Shown one piece after another: positions 1-10,000 of a stretch of 38,441 bases of DNA (positions are counted from its first letter, which is position 1; each line of letters starts with the position of its first letter). Both the position numbers and the translations under genes were made by a program. The notes under the pieces were generated by a model. That model was not told the origin of the DNA, did no database searches, and was given only the letters and a program-made list of their open reading frames with translations. The DNA is from an uncultured Bacteroidales bacterium (GTDB taxonomy: Bacteria; Bacteroidota; Bacteroidia; Bacteroidales; Paludibacteraceae). The stretch lies in the NCBI GenBank assembly GCA_902799185.1, contig CADBZO010000034.1:1078-39518 (forward strand), written 5' to 3'.

Positions 1-869
1 GACTTTTTATTGCCCCAACCGAAGTCAATAGCGATCTTCACACCCGCACGGATGAGGTTGGCCTTGCCTGTCTCGTTGGAGTCGAACGTTCCTCTATAGT
101 CAATCACGGCGGGGTTCTCGGCGTTGATCATGATCATCTCCTCCGTCTTCTCCTCGCCGAGGAGGTTCGTGAAACCATAGCCGGCGTACAGACCGAAGTA
201 CATACCCCAGTTGTCGTTCATCGCTACGCGGAAGCCGAGGTCGGCAATAACCGAACCGCCCACCTTCGCGCGGTTGTTCCATTTAGCGTCCTGGGTCGTC
301 GTATAGGTGCTGAAGCCGTGCTCCGGCATGTCGCTAAAGGCGTACGAGCCGAGGGAAGGGACGACACCGGTGGTGCTGTAGCTGCCGGACTTGGCGAGAT
401 ACTTGCCGTAGAGGGGAATGTCCAGCGCCAGACCTACACCGCCGATGAAGGCAGCGCGATCGTTGAGCGTCTTGCGGAACAGCACCTCTACCGGGATGGA
501 GAGATAGCCGATGTTCTGCCGCTCCTTGAAGTCGTTGAAGCCCGTGGTGAGGTTATACGGCGTGTTGGGGTTGTTGGCATGCGTCAGACCCGTCGTCACC
601 TCGTTCCAGTTATACGTCGCATAGGCGTTCGCCCACGAGAACTGCAAGCCCACGCCCAGACCGACGGTCTTGTTGAAGAAATGACCGTAGTGCAGACCGG
701 CGTCGAAGCCGAAGCCCAGACCGTGCGTGCCGTTCGCCGGCTTGTACAGCATCGAGTTCAGACCACCGCCGAAGTTAACACCTACATAGTTGTCATGCTC
801 GCTTTGCTGAGCTACGGCTGTCAAAGCAATGCTCGCTGCAACAATGGTAAGAAAATACTTTGTTTTCAT
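1..869 (-). CDS. Outer membrane beta-barrel protein, C-terminus beyond the window edge
   Basis: Reading from the ATG at 869-867 gives 289 open codons to the window edge with no stop, so the gene is partial. Residues 1-20 form a classic signal peptide (MKTKYFLTIVAASIALTAVA, then QQ). The rest is alternating hydrophobic and aromatic/Gly-rich stretches such as GFDAGLHYGHFFNKTVGLG, typical of small Bacteroidetes outer-membrane barrels of the OMP_b-brl/PorT type. The visible end (AIDFGWGNKK) looks like a last strand, so few residues are probably missing. The specific role is unknown; such proteins usually serve as porins or structural outer-membrane proteins. The gene lies 158 bp downstream of the giant surface-protein operon, and no terminator with a T-run or clear TAnnTTTG promoter separates them, so co-transcription is possible. 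Barrel family is likely; function is open. Confidence 0.85.
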   Translation of the reverse strand, partial: MKTKYFLTIVAASIALTAVAQQSEHDNYVGVNFGGGLNSMLYKPANGTHGLGFGFDAGLHYGHFFNKTVGLGVGLQFSWANAYATYNWNEVTTGLTHANNPNTPYNLTTGFNDFKERQNIGYLSIPVEVLFRKTLNDRAAFIGGVGLALDIPLYGKYLAKSGSYSTTGVVPSLGSYAFSDMPEHGFSTYTTTQDAKWNNRAKVGGSVIADLGFRVAMNDNWGMYFGLYAGYGFTNLLGEEKTEEMIMINAENPAVIDYRGTFDSNETGKANLIRAGVKIAIDFGWGNKK

Positions 870-884
870 AATAATCTATTTTTT

Positions 885-986
885 GACCGCTTCGCTGAAG
901 GAGTAAAGACCGCTTCGCTAAAGGAGTAAAGATTAAATAGTTTTGAATAGTCTATTCATTTTTGTCTTTATTCCTTATTCCTTTAG
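885..986 (+). repeat. Two 23-bp tandem units followed by a heptamer array (intergenic copy)
   Basis: Two near-identical 23-bp units at 885-907 and 908-930 (core gaccgcttcgctraaggag) are followed after a gap by three 7-bp units at 966-986 (ctttatt, ccttatt, cctttag). The same arrangement, in the same order and orientation, lies at 28581-28692 where it is translated as the N-terminus of the PotC-like protein. A perfect dyad gaatag-t-ctattc sits between the parts at 945-957. Confidence 0.8.
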
Positions 987-1000
987 CAGGCAGAGCCTGC
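986..1000. repeat. Short palindrome with GGC-AGA-GCC core
   Basis: gcaggc-aga-gcctgc forms a 6-bp stem with a three-base loop just 3' of the minus-strand surface-protein gene. There is no T-run on the minus-strand side, so it is not a convincing intrinsic terminator. It shares its stem-triloop core with palindromes at 14429-14441, 15283-15293, 17394-17404, 17497-17507 and about 17696-17706. Confidence 0.55.
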
Positions 1001-1027
1001 GATCTTTATTCCTCCCGCGTTAGCATT

Positions 1028-4000
1028 TTATTTCTTCATTACTTTGACTACGATGCCATCGACGGAGATCATGTAGTTGCCCTGAACGAAGCCGTCCATG
1101 TCCACCTTGGTCTCGTTGCCCTCGAAGGTAGCGTTCATTACCTCGATACCCATCAGGTTGACGATACGCAGGCTGTGGTTCCAATTCTCCGAGTTTTCGA
1201 TGGTCACCGTGGTGGTGTTAACAACCGGGTTCGGGAACGCCTTGACGGTAGCCTTCTTCTGCTGCTTGTCGGCGCCGTAGAGGGTCTCCAAGTCGGACTG
1301 GCCGCAGGTGTAGGTCGGTTCGCCGTTCATCTTAGCCTTGACGAAGAACTCACCCGTCAGTTTGGCTCCGCCTTCCGGACGGTAGTAATGACCCGTAGCA
1401 CCCGGGATCGGCTGCCATGCCTCCGAAGCGTCAGCACGGTGGTACCACTGGATGTCCGTGAAGCACTCGCAGGTATCTACCAGCGCAATCACGTTGTTGA
1501 ACTGCGGCATCACGTAGGTCTGAGGCAGGTTCACATGGAACGTCACCGTGAACGGATTGGACTCCAGCCAGTCGAAGCGGCTGTCGCGGAAGGTGACGGT
1601 CATCTGATAGTCACCCGTCGGCATATCCGCAGGGATGTTGATTTCAATCATACCGTCAGGACCGGAGATGGTGTAGTCGCCGTAGTTCACATCGGTGAAG
1701 CGGTTGTCCGCAAACTCGATCTTGTACTGGTCGGGGTTACCGCGGTTGAGGTGGTAACGCATATATACATGGTCGTCCAGACAATAGCCGTACGCATAGA
1801 CCTCGATACCTTCTTCTATCTGTGCCTCCTCGTCCTCTTTCTCGGTCTCGCCTTCCTCGGCAGGGATGAAGTCCTCGATGATGACGCCCTCGACCGTGAA
1901 GATCTCGGATGTCGGAATGAGGTCGTAGTTAGCGAGCAGTGCTGCATCGCCCGTCAGCGTATAGTACAGCGTGATGGTCTTGTTCTCACCTACCGTAGCA
2001 TCGCTGAACGAAGCAGTCGTCTCATGAGAAATCGGGTCGCTGAGCTTGATGCCATCGAGCGTACCGGCGTTGAGTACCACCGCATCGGTTGTACCGCTCT
2101 CAATCTTGGCAATCTGTGCCTCGGCACCGGATACTTTGACGACAGCCTTGTTGACCGTCAGCGTACCGTCCTTGTACTCGAACTCGTAGTTCTGCGCCGT
2201 TGCGCTGTGCGGGGTGATGGCGTACGTGCCGATATAGCTGCCCGGTGCATAAGCGCAGGTGTAATCGAGATCGCTGACAACAGACTCGTCGTCCTCGTTC
2301 TTCCAGCCCTCGTAGGTGGCGGTGAACTCGGGATGCTCGTCGCCGTAGATCATCGTCTTGTCCTCGGCGGTGACGGTCAGCGTAGCTTTGTTGACGGTCA
2401 GCGTACCATTGGTGTAAGAGATAGCGTAGTTCTGTGCCGTGGCGTTAGCCGGAACGATGTCGTACTCGCCTACGTTGGAGGTAACGAGATATTCCGTGCT
2501 GAAGGTCAGACCGCTTACAACAGACTTGTCGTCGGCGTTCTTCCAGCCGCTGTAGGAAGCGGTGAACTCCGGATGCTCGTCGCCGTAGATAACCTCTTTG
2601 TCATCCGCGGTAATCATCAGCGGCGCCTGGTTGACAGTGAGCGTACCGATGGTGTAAGAGATAGCGTAGTTCAGCGCCGTAGCGTTCGCCGGTACGATGT
2701 CGTACTCGCCTACGTTGGAGGTAACGAGGTAGTCGCTCGTGAGTGTCAGACCGCTCACTACGCCTACCGTATCCTCACCGAGCAGGCCGGTATAGGCAGC
2801 GGTGAAGGCAGGTGCCGGTTCGCCGTAGATCGTATCTTTGTTCTCCGCGGTGATGGTCAGCGGCGCTTTGGCGATCGTCACGGTATGCGTCTCAACCGGC
2901 AGACAGCGGTGCAGTACGTCGGTCGAATCCACATAGCAATAGAACGTATGCGTACCGGCGTCCTTGATCTGCGGCAGGTCGGTGGACCAGGTAGCGCTGT
3001 CCAGCGAGTACTTGAACTGACCTCCGATAGCCTCACCGTTCACCAGAATAGTCTGTGCATAGCCGGTGTAAACGAGGGTGTCGAAGACTACCGGCTCTTT
3101 GGTTACGATAGCGGGCACGGTATCCGGCGCGAAGAACGCCAGGAGTTCGGTGTTGCCCTGTACCTGCGCTTGGGCGCGGAGCTTGGCATCTACGGCAGCG
3201 CCGTTGCTCCAGTAGCGGAGGTGGAAACCTTCCGCCGGAGTAGCCTGTACGATCATGGTTGCTCCCGGCACAGCGAAGAACGTGTTGCCTTCACCGGCGC
3301 GGACACTGTCGCCCAGCGGTGTTACCGCAGCTACGGTACCCCACTCGGCGTTGTTGGTCAGCAGTTTCATCGTATCCGGCGCCAGCACCGTGACATGGAA
3401 GGCAGCGGAGTCGTACTTGAAGTCCGCATCGTTGCGGTGGATAACCGCCAGATCGGCTTCACCTACGCCGTTGAGAAGGAAGCTGCCGACACCGAGTACG
3501 CCCACTACATCCGGATTCGAGGTGAAAGCCTCCAGTACGGAAGTGCCTGCATCAAGTGCCGCAAAGAATTTATCCGATGCTTTGATGTTCGGGATAGCCA
3601 CCAACGGCTGGAAGCCGTGGTAGCCGGAGATGGCGGTGACAGGCTGTTTGTCGTTATCCACCCATGCCAGTTGAGGCTCGTCCTTGTAGGTCACGCGGAG
3701 CATACGGTTGCCGGCAGGCATGTAAGCTTGCCAAGCACCGTTAGCCTGCTGCGCGGGCGTCGTCATCATCTGGTCCACACTCGGCAGTGCCGGACGGATA
3801 TAGGAATAGGACATCATATGGGCTGCCGCCGTGTTGATATCCACGACCGTACCGTCCGCATCTACCTGCACGGCTGCCTGTTTGTTGAAGGTCACCTTGC
3901 CTCCGATGGCTGCGCCGACGGAAGCGGTATTGCCGTCAATCAGACCTCCGGTCATCCAGAAGCCTCCGGGCAGCTCATACGCTGTGTTAAATACGCCGCC

Positions 4001-7000
4001 GCCCGCGTCGGTTGCGCTGTTGCCGGTGATCTCGCCTCCGTAGAGGGTGAAGGCACCGTTGTTGAGCACACCGCCTCCGATGGTGACGGTGTTACCGCCG
4101 GTGATCTTACCGTTGCCGGCGTTGTCCATGATAGCGAGCGTACCGTTATTGATGATCACGCTACCGTTGTCAGCGGGAGCTGTCAGGGCGCGGTTGAGCG
4201 TGTGTCCGTTGAGGTCGATCACCACGGTCTTGCCGGCGGGCACGGTGAGCGCCGCATCGGCGGGTGTCGCCGTCACGTCGGTGGACAGTTTGATGACGCC
4301 GCCGTTGTTGACAGCCGTCTGCAGGGCTGCCCAGCCGGTGATCTCACCCGCCTCTTTGTTCATGTCCAGCCCGGCGTTCTCGCTCTGGAGACCGGTTATC
4401 TCACCGTCTTTGATGGTGATCTTGACCGTCTCGGAGCTCAGTCCGGTGTACGCCGGCAGGGGCAGTTCGAGCGTATAGGTGAAACTGCCGTCCGCATTCT
4501 CTGCCTTGGAGGCTGCGGTGAAGTCGCCGAAGGGCACATCCAAGGTGTAGTTGCCACCCATGAAGGTAGCGCGGAACTCGTTCACTTCGTCGCCGCGGCT
4601 GTAGCTGATGACGCCGGTGTTGACGCCGTAGCCCGTCCATGTCTCGTTGCCGAGGGCGGCATAGAGTTCCGAGAGGATACCGAACTTCTCCAAATCCGGC
4701 ATGACGGGTTGGATATAGTCGTATTTGACCATACCTGTCTTAGCCGTTGCGTTGCTGACGGTGCTACCGGCAGCGTTCACCTGTACGACAGCCATGTTGC
4801 TGAAGGTCACATCGCCTCCGATGGCTGCGAAACTGCCGGCGGTGTTGCCGTCAATCAGTCCGCCGGTCATCCAGAAGCCTGCCGGTGCTGCCGCAGCGTT
4901 ATATACGCCGCCGCCCATGCCGGAAGCCTTGTTGCCGGTTATCTCACCTCCGTAGAGGGTCAGCACACCGTTGTTGAGGATACCGCCGCCGTTGCCGGTG
5001 GTCTTACCGCCGGTGATCTTGCCGCCGTTGGTGGTCTGGATAGCGAGTGTACCGTTGTTGATGATCACGCTACCGTTGGCAGCGGGGGCTGTCATGGCGC
5101 GGTTGATAGTGTATCCGTTGAGGTCGAGCACGACGGTCTTGCCGGCAGGTACGGTCAGTGCCGCATCGGCGGGTGTCGCCGTGATGTCGGCTGTCAGCTT
5201 GATGACGCCGCCGTTGCTCATAGCCGTCTGGAGCGCCGCCCAGTCGGTGATCTCGGCACCCTCTTTGCTCATCTCCAGTCCTGCGTTCTCGCTCTCCATG
5301 CCGGTTATCTCACCGTCTTTGAGGGTGACGCGCAGCGTCTCGGACGCCATGCCGGTCTGGGCAGGCAGGGAAACATTCAGCGTATAGGTAGCAGAGCCGT
5401 CGGTGTTGAGGGCTTTGGTGATCGAGTTGACATCGCGGAACGGGATATCGAAGGTATAAGTACCGCCCATGATGGTAGCGCGGAACTCTTTGGGTTCGTC
5501 ACCGCGGCTGTAGCTGATGACGCCGGTGTTGACGCCGTAACCCGTCCAAGCCTTCTCGCCGAGGGCGTCATAGAGTTCCTGAAGGATAGCGTCGTTGGCT
5601 TCCCAGTGGGCTGTATAGCTCTTTTCCCCCGTGGAGCCCTTGGCAATCGTGACAGTCAGTTGCACCTCCTCGCCGTTGGAGCCTGTCCAGCCGAGGAAGG
5701 TATAATCCTCGCGAACGGGAGCCTTGAGCGTAAAGGTCTCGGTCTCGATCGTATAACTTGCCGGATTGCCGGTATCCGTACCGCCTTCGAGGTTATAGGT
5801 GATGGCGTATGGTGCCGGTGTCAAGTAGGCATAGAGCGTCGTGTTAGCGGTCTTGTCCCAGTTCTTGGCAGAGGTACCGTCGGCGTTGTAGTATTTCATA
5901 CCTTTGCCGTTTGCCTCCGTGAAGTAGCCTTGGAAAGTATAACCCGTGCGGGCAGGAACAGTGATTTTCGGCATTGCCGCAGCGTAGGTTGCTGTCACGG
6001 AACCCGTACCGCCTGTACCGCTCTGTTGATTGAGCGTTACGGTGTACTTGTTCGCCGTCCATTTCGCATAAAGGGTCACATTGGCATTGGCGGTGTAATT
6101 GGCTCCGGCTGCATAGTTGGTACCTGTTCCGCTATTATTCGTGTTCCAACCGTTGAAGGTATAACCCGTACGGGTCGGCGTGGTAGTGCTCAGTTTGAGC
6201 GTAATATCCTGCACCTTTTTCTGACTACCCGGAGCACCGCTACCACCGTTGGCGTTGTAGCTAACGGTGTACGGAGCACTAACGGTAACCGCCTTCACTT
6301 TACCGCTTTGGTCCGCATACCCTATATTAGGGTTGCTAATGCCTTGTTTGTCAATGGCAAACACGCGAACGTAATAGGTACCCGGATTGAGGTCGGTCAA
6401 ACTTAGGTTAAAATCGAAACCGTGCATCACACCGTGTCCATGACTTGCCAAGTCGTCACGTTTGAGGTTCGCTGTACCGGCGTTGATACCCTTTTTCGCT
6501 TTGCCCAAATCGGTCTCCGTGGCATTGTCGAACACATACACGTGGACGGTCACAGCATAACTGTCTTCAGCATCCGGGTCATAAGCCCATCCCCAGACAC
6601 GGAACGAACCGTTCTTTCCGGTGAGACCTTCAACCGCACCCGTCGGTTCTTCAACCTTGTAGAAAACCTCTATCACTCCAATCCTGTACTCACCCTCGGT
6701 ACTCAATGTGACAGAAGTGCTGTTGACATTATCGACGTAAGCGCGAGCTTCACTTTGAGGCCTGTTGTTACTTAACGTTCCTTTCGTAGTACTGATGGTC
6801 ATTCTATCGACAGCTCTATCCACATCAAACCTTATAGAGGTAATCGAATATCCCGCCGGTACGGAAATAGTCAAATTTTTACCACCATATCTCAAGAGGG
6901 CATATCTATCGTAAACTGCCCCGCAGTTCACCGTAACCTTATTCATGACATTATTGCCTTGATTAAAGCCTTGATTAAAGTAGTAGAAACCCGCTGCTTC

Positions 7001-7072
7001 GTCTGCCCATGCTGTTGCGCTAAAGACTATCAACGCAACAAGCATCAATTGTTTTATTAATCTATTTCTCAT
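1028..7072 (-). CDS. Giant T9SS-secreted surface protein with InlB, beta-helix and MBG repeats
   Basis: This 2014-aa exported protein starts at ATG 7072 with a signal peptide (residues 1-23, ending SATAWA). About 145-262 is an Ig-like module with the motif GSFRVWGWAYDPD. About 269-494 holds three InlB B-repeats (Listeria-Bacteroides type; YTFNGW and LYAKW signatures). About 496-1094 is a duplicated unit of roughly 299 residues, each copy containing a beta-helix-like stretch (GGEITGN and GGLIDGNTA). About 1399-1640 holds three MBG-type repeats (IYGDEHPEFTA, NGTLTVNKA), then a related domain to about 1727. The last about 70 residues (from KAFPNPVVNTTTVTIEN to KVMKK) are a Por secretion-system C-terminal sorting domain, so the protein should cross the outer membrane by T9SS and be anchored at the surface. 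It begins 27 bp after the preceding giant gene and is probably cotranscribed with it. Adhesion or matrix function is inferred only from the domains. Confidence 0.93.
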   Translation of the reverse strand: MRNRLIKQLMLVALIVFSATAWADEAAGFYYFNQGFNQGNNVMNKVTVNCGAVYDRYALLRYGGKNLTISVPAGYSITSIRFDVDRAVDRMTISTTKGTLSNNRPQSEARAYVDNVNSTSVTLSTEGEYRIGVIEVFYKVEEPTGAVEGLTGKNGSFRVWGWAYDPDAEDSYAVTVHVYVFDNATETDLGKAKKGINAGTANLKRDDLASHGHGVMHGFDFNLSLTDLNPGTYYVRVFAIDKQGISNPNIGYADQSGKVKAVTVSAPYTVSYNANGGSGAPGSQKKVQDITLKLSTTTPTRTGYTFNGWNTNNSGTGTNYAAGANYTANANVTLYAKWTANKYTVTLNQQSGTGGTGSVTATYAAAMPKITVPARTGYTFQGYFTEANGKGMKYYNADGTSAKNWDKTANTTLYAYLTPAPYAITYNLEGGTDTGNPASYTIETETFTLKAPVREDYTFLGWTGSNGEEVQLTVTIAKGSTGEKSYTAHWEANDAILQELYDALGEKAWTGYGVNTGVISYSRGDEPKEFRATIMGGTYTFDIPFRDVNSITKALNTDGSATYTLNVSLPAQTGMASETLRVTLKDGEITGMESENAGLEMSKEGAEITDWAALQTAMSNGGVIKLTADITATPADAALTVPAGKTVVLDLNGYTINRAMTAPAANGSVIINNGTLAIQTTNGGKITGGKTTGNGGGILNNGVLTLYGGEITGNKASGMGGGVYNAAAAPAGFWMTGGLIDGNTAGSFAAIGGDVTFSNMAVVQVNAAGSTVSNATAKTGMVKYDYIQPVMPDLEKFGILSELYAALGNETWTGYGVNTGVISYSRGDEVNEFRATFMGGNYTLDVPFGDFTAASKAENADGSFTYTLELPLPAYTGLSSETVKITIKDGEITGLQSENAGLDMNKEAGEITGWAALQTAVNNGGVIKLSTDVTATPADAALTVPAGKTVVIDLNGHTLNRALTAPADNGSVIINNGTLAIMDNAGNGKITGGNTVTIGGGVLNNGAFTLYGGEITGNSATDAGGGVFNTAYELPGGFWMTGGLIDGNTASVGAAIGGKVTFNKQAAVQVDADGTVVDINTAAAHMMSYSYIRPALPSVDQMMTTPAQQANGAWQAYMPAGNRMLRVTYKDEPQLAWVDNDKQPVTAISGYHGFQPLVAIPNIKASDKFFAALDAGTSVLEAFTSNPDVVGVLGVGSFLLNGVGEADLAVIHRNDADFKYDSAAFHVTVLAPDTMKLLTNNAEWGTVAAVTPLGDSVRAGEGNTFFAVPGATMIVQATPAEGFHLRYWSNGAAVDAKLRAQAQVQGNTELLAFFAPDTVPAIVTKEPVVFDTLVYTGYAQTILVNGEAIGGQFKYSLDSATWSTDLPQIKDAGTHTFYCYVDSTDVLHRCLPVETHTVTIAKAPLTITAENKDTIYGEPAPAFTAAYTGLLGEDTVGVVSGLTLTSDYLVTSNVGEYDIVPANATALNYAISYTIGTLTVNQAPLMITADDKEVIYGDEHPEFTASYSGWKNADDKSVVSGLTFSTEYLVTSNVGEYDIVPANATAQNYAISYTNGTLTVNKATLTVTAEDKTMIYGDEHPEFTATYEGWKNEDDESVVSDLDYTCAYAPGSYIGTYAITPHSATAQNYEFEYKDGTLTVNKAVVKVSGAEAQIAKIESGTTDAVVLNAGTLDGIKLSDPISHETTASFSDATVGENKTITLYYTLTGDAALLANYDLIPTSEIFTVEGVIIEDFIPAEEGETEKEDEEAQIEEGIEVYAYGYCLDDHVYMRYHLNRGNPDQYKIEFADNRFTDVNYGDYTISGPDGMIEINIPADMPTGDYQMTVTFRDSRFDWLESNPFTVTFHVNLPQTYVMPQFNNVIALVDTCECFTDIQWYHRADASEAWQPIPGATGHYYRPEGGAKLTGEFFVKAKMNGEPTYTCGQSDLETLYGADKQQKKATVKAFPNPVVNTTTVTIENSENWNHSLRIVNLMGIEVMNATFEGNETKVDMDGFVQGNYMISVDGIVVKVMKK
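3790..5585 (-). repeat. Two tandem coding units of about 900 bp
   Basis: The surface-protein gene carries two consecutive copies of a unit of about 299 codons, at about 4690-5585 and about 3790-4687. Both begin with a motif of the type ELYxALGxxxWTGYGVNTG and both end in a glycine-rich beta-helix segment (ITGN, GGLIDGNTA). Stretches are identical at DNA level, for example around the encoded TPADAALTVPAGKTVV. This suggests a fairly recent duplication or ongoing gene conversion. Confidence 0.8.
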
Positions 7073-7099
7073 AGCTGTAATATTTTTTATTCGTTATGC

Positions 7100-10000
7100 T
7101 TATTGGTTGACAGTTCCGCCGTTGGGGTCGATGGTGGCCTTGAGCAGCGTCTTGTCGCCGCTGACGGTCAGTGTCGTACCCACTCCGGCAGCCCGGATGC
7201 CGTATTCGCCTTCCTTAGTACAGGTGATCGTGTTCTCACCTACGACAACTATCTCGGCATTGCCGCCGCAGAGGACTGCCGGGTGGCTACCCGTGTTCGT
7301 CAGGTTCACGTCCTTGAAATAGACTTTTGCATCCGGCACGATGACAATCGAGATATGGCCGTTCGCGGTACCGGTGATGCTGTCGCCGTCCAGGATGTAA
7401 ATCACGCTGTCGGTGACGGTAGCGAGGTCGAGGAGATACGGTACTATCTCAACCCGCTTCACATCCTCGGGTTTGACAGGCATGATGTCGAACCGGTCGT
7501 TGGCTGCGATGTTCTTGACAGCACCGTTGACTACGGCTACCTCTTCGTCGTTCACCTTGACGCTCCATCCCTCGGGGATACCGAAGAGGCCGTAGGTGGC
7601 AGGATAGTTGTAGGCGATGGTAGCGATGACGGTAGCCGGAGCTACATCCTTGTAGTCGTCGGTAGCCTGTACCTTATAATATATCGTGTACGCGCCCGCG
7701 AGGAGAGCTGTCGGGAGCTCCGTGCTGTAGTTCTCTCCGTCGAGCGAATAGAGGATGGTACCGTGCTCGGCTGCGCCGGCAGTGATGAGCGCTTGTGCTG
7801 CGCCGGTGTACTGCAGAGCCTCCACAGCTGCCGGAACGGTAGTCACCGTTGCGAACGGACGGGCTGCTTCGTAGGCTGCCTCGGCTGCGGTGAGCTTATC
7901 GAGGTTGCTGACGTACGGCTTGAGTTCGTCAGAGAGGGCATCGTAAGCCTCGCGTGCATCTACGATCTTTCCCTTGCTTTCTGCAGAGAAAGTCACCTCG
8001 CCGATATCGTTAATCTTGGTAACGACTGCGGTAGCGTCCTTGATGAGCAGTGCGAAATCGGCTTCAGCTTTTGCCAGTTTGTCGATGTCGGCATCGTCGA
8101 GCAGGCTGGCGTTCTCGCCCAGCGCGGTTACGGCTTCGCGTGCAGCGTCAATCTTCGCCTTGCAATCGTCACTCAGCACTACCGGTTGCGGGATAGCGTC
8201 AATCAGGTCTTTCGCTGCCTGTGCGTCAGCAAGAGCGGTAGAAGCAACTACATTAAATGCGAGGATAGCGCGAATATAGAAGTCGTCGCGATCCTTTTTG
8301 TTTTTATACCATTTCACTATATCAGGACTGAAGTATGGATCCCACGCTTCAGCAGGATTGTTTGCCCACTCCGTGGTGGTCCAATAACTCCACTCAACGA
8401 AGCCATTTCCGCCTGCAGCCAAGAGTTTATCCCTCAGTCCTAAGTAATCAGTTACCGCGCCGCTCGTCTCGCTCGGGATAAGATCAGCTCCACAACCGAC
8501 GAACATCTGTTGCCATTCAAGGAGGCTGGGCAGTTTCCATGTTCCACCGGTAACAGCAGGCGTATGGGCAGCAGCTGTTGTGATGGCGGTGCTCCAAATC
8601 ATTGTGTTGCTTTCATCTTCCAATGCGATAGCCAGACCCTTGCTGTCCTCAACGTAAGCTATCATGGCGACCGGAGTCTTGCTTGCAGCCGTTGCCTCAT
8701 CTTTCGTAGCATAGAGGCTTCCATCCGCACAAAGCACTTTACCGATATCTTCGGTGGATACATTCAAACCTGTGCCACCACCGATAGCTGCGAAGGCTGC
8801 TTCTGCGGCTTCGAGTTTGCCGTAGTTGGTGACTGCGGCTTTCTCCTCGTCGGAGAGGGCGTCGTATGCCTCGCGCGCGTCCGTTACCTTATTATATTCA
8901 GAGAGTTTCTTGGTTGCGTCGGTCAGCGGCGTATCCGGCAGGGCATCAATCTGATCCTTAACGGCTGCCACAGCCTGTGCCAAGAGTTGTGCATAAGCCG
9001 TCTCGGCATCGGTCAGTTTCTGCAGGTCGGCATCGTCAAGCAGGCTGGCGTTTGCGCCCAAAGCATCTACTGCCTCACGGGCTGCCTTGATAGCTGCACC
9101 GCACTCCGGCGTATAGACTACCTGTTGCGGGATAGCGTCAATCAGGTCTTTCGCTGCCTGTGCGGCTTCTGTAGCACTAACCGTTGCGCCAAGCGTGAAT
9201 TGAATCGTATTAACATCCCAATAAGAGGTTGCAGTAAGACCGTCCCAAATCTTAACGGTTGCTGCATCACCTGTCCATGTTGCGGTTTTATTTTCATTGC
9301 TTGCAGCCCAACCTTCACCCATACCGGCGAGAGGTGTAGAAGGCATTGCATTGGTAGAAGAGATTACTATCTTTTGGAAGTTCCCTTCCAGAGTATTGGC
9401 AAACTCAAATGAGAGTCCTAATCCTGCTATGTTGAAACGCAGCATGTCATTTTCTGGACCAAACCCGCCACCTTTGATGCTAATAGTTATACCTTCGTAT
9501 GCAGGACTGGTGGTGGTTCCGGAAATCTTTTCAATACCGGTGTTCTTGTCCCATGTGATTACGGTTTCACTTCCAACCGAAGGAATCGCAGCGAAAGCTG
9601 CTTCTGCTTCTTCGAGGATGGCGAGGTATTCAGGAATAGCTGCTTTCTCCTCATCGGTCAGCGCGTCGTATGCCTCACGCGCGGCTGTCACTTTCTCATA
9701 AGCCGAGAGCTTGAGGTTGCTCGTAATCGGACTCGGGATAGCCTTGATAGCGGCGATAGCCGGTTGGGCAGCGTCCAATACGAGGTTCTTGTATGCTTCC
9801 TCGGCGTCGGTCAGCGTCTCGTAATTGGTTACTTGTGCTTTGTCACCGTCGCTCAGGGCGTTGTAAGCCGCACGGGCTTCGTCAATCTTAGCCTTGCACT
9901 CGGCGGTATAGGCTACCTCACCGATGGCGTCAATCAGATTCATAACCGTCTCATAAGCCGGAGCGGCAGGGATGTCGAATGCGAGACAGGCACGAACATA

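Noticed and set aside
962-6406. Plus-strand open frame of 1814 codons opposite the T9SS protein gene
   Set aside because: It lies in exact codon register with the minus-strand gene, so it stays open simply because the sense gene avoids TTA, CTA and TCA codons. The minus-strand frame has a signal peptide, recognisable domains and a sorting signal; the plus frame has none.
7103-9412. Plus-strand open frames opposite the 2325-aa gene
   Set aside because: They run antisense to repeat modules with clear protein families on the minus strand and show no recognisable domain.
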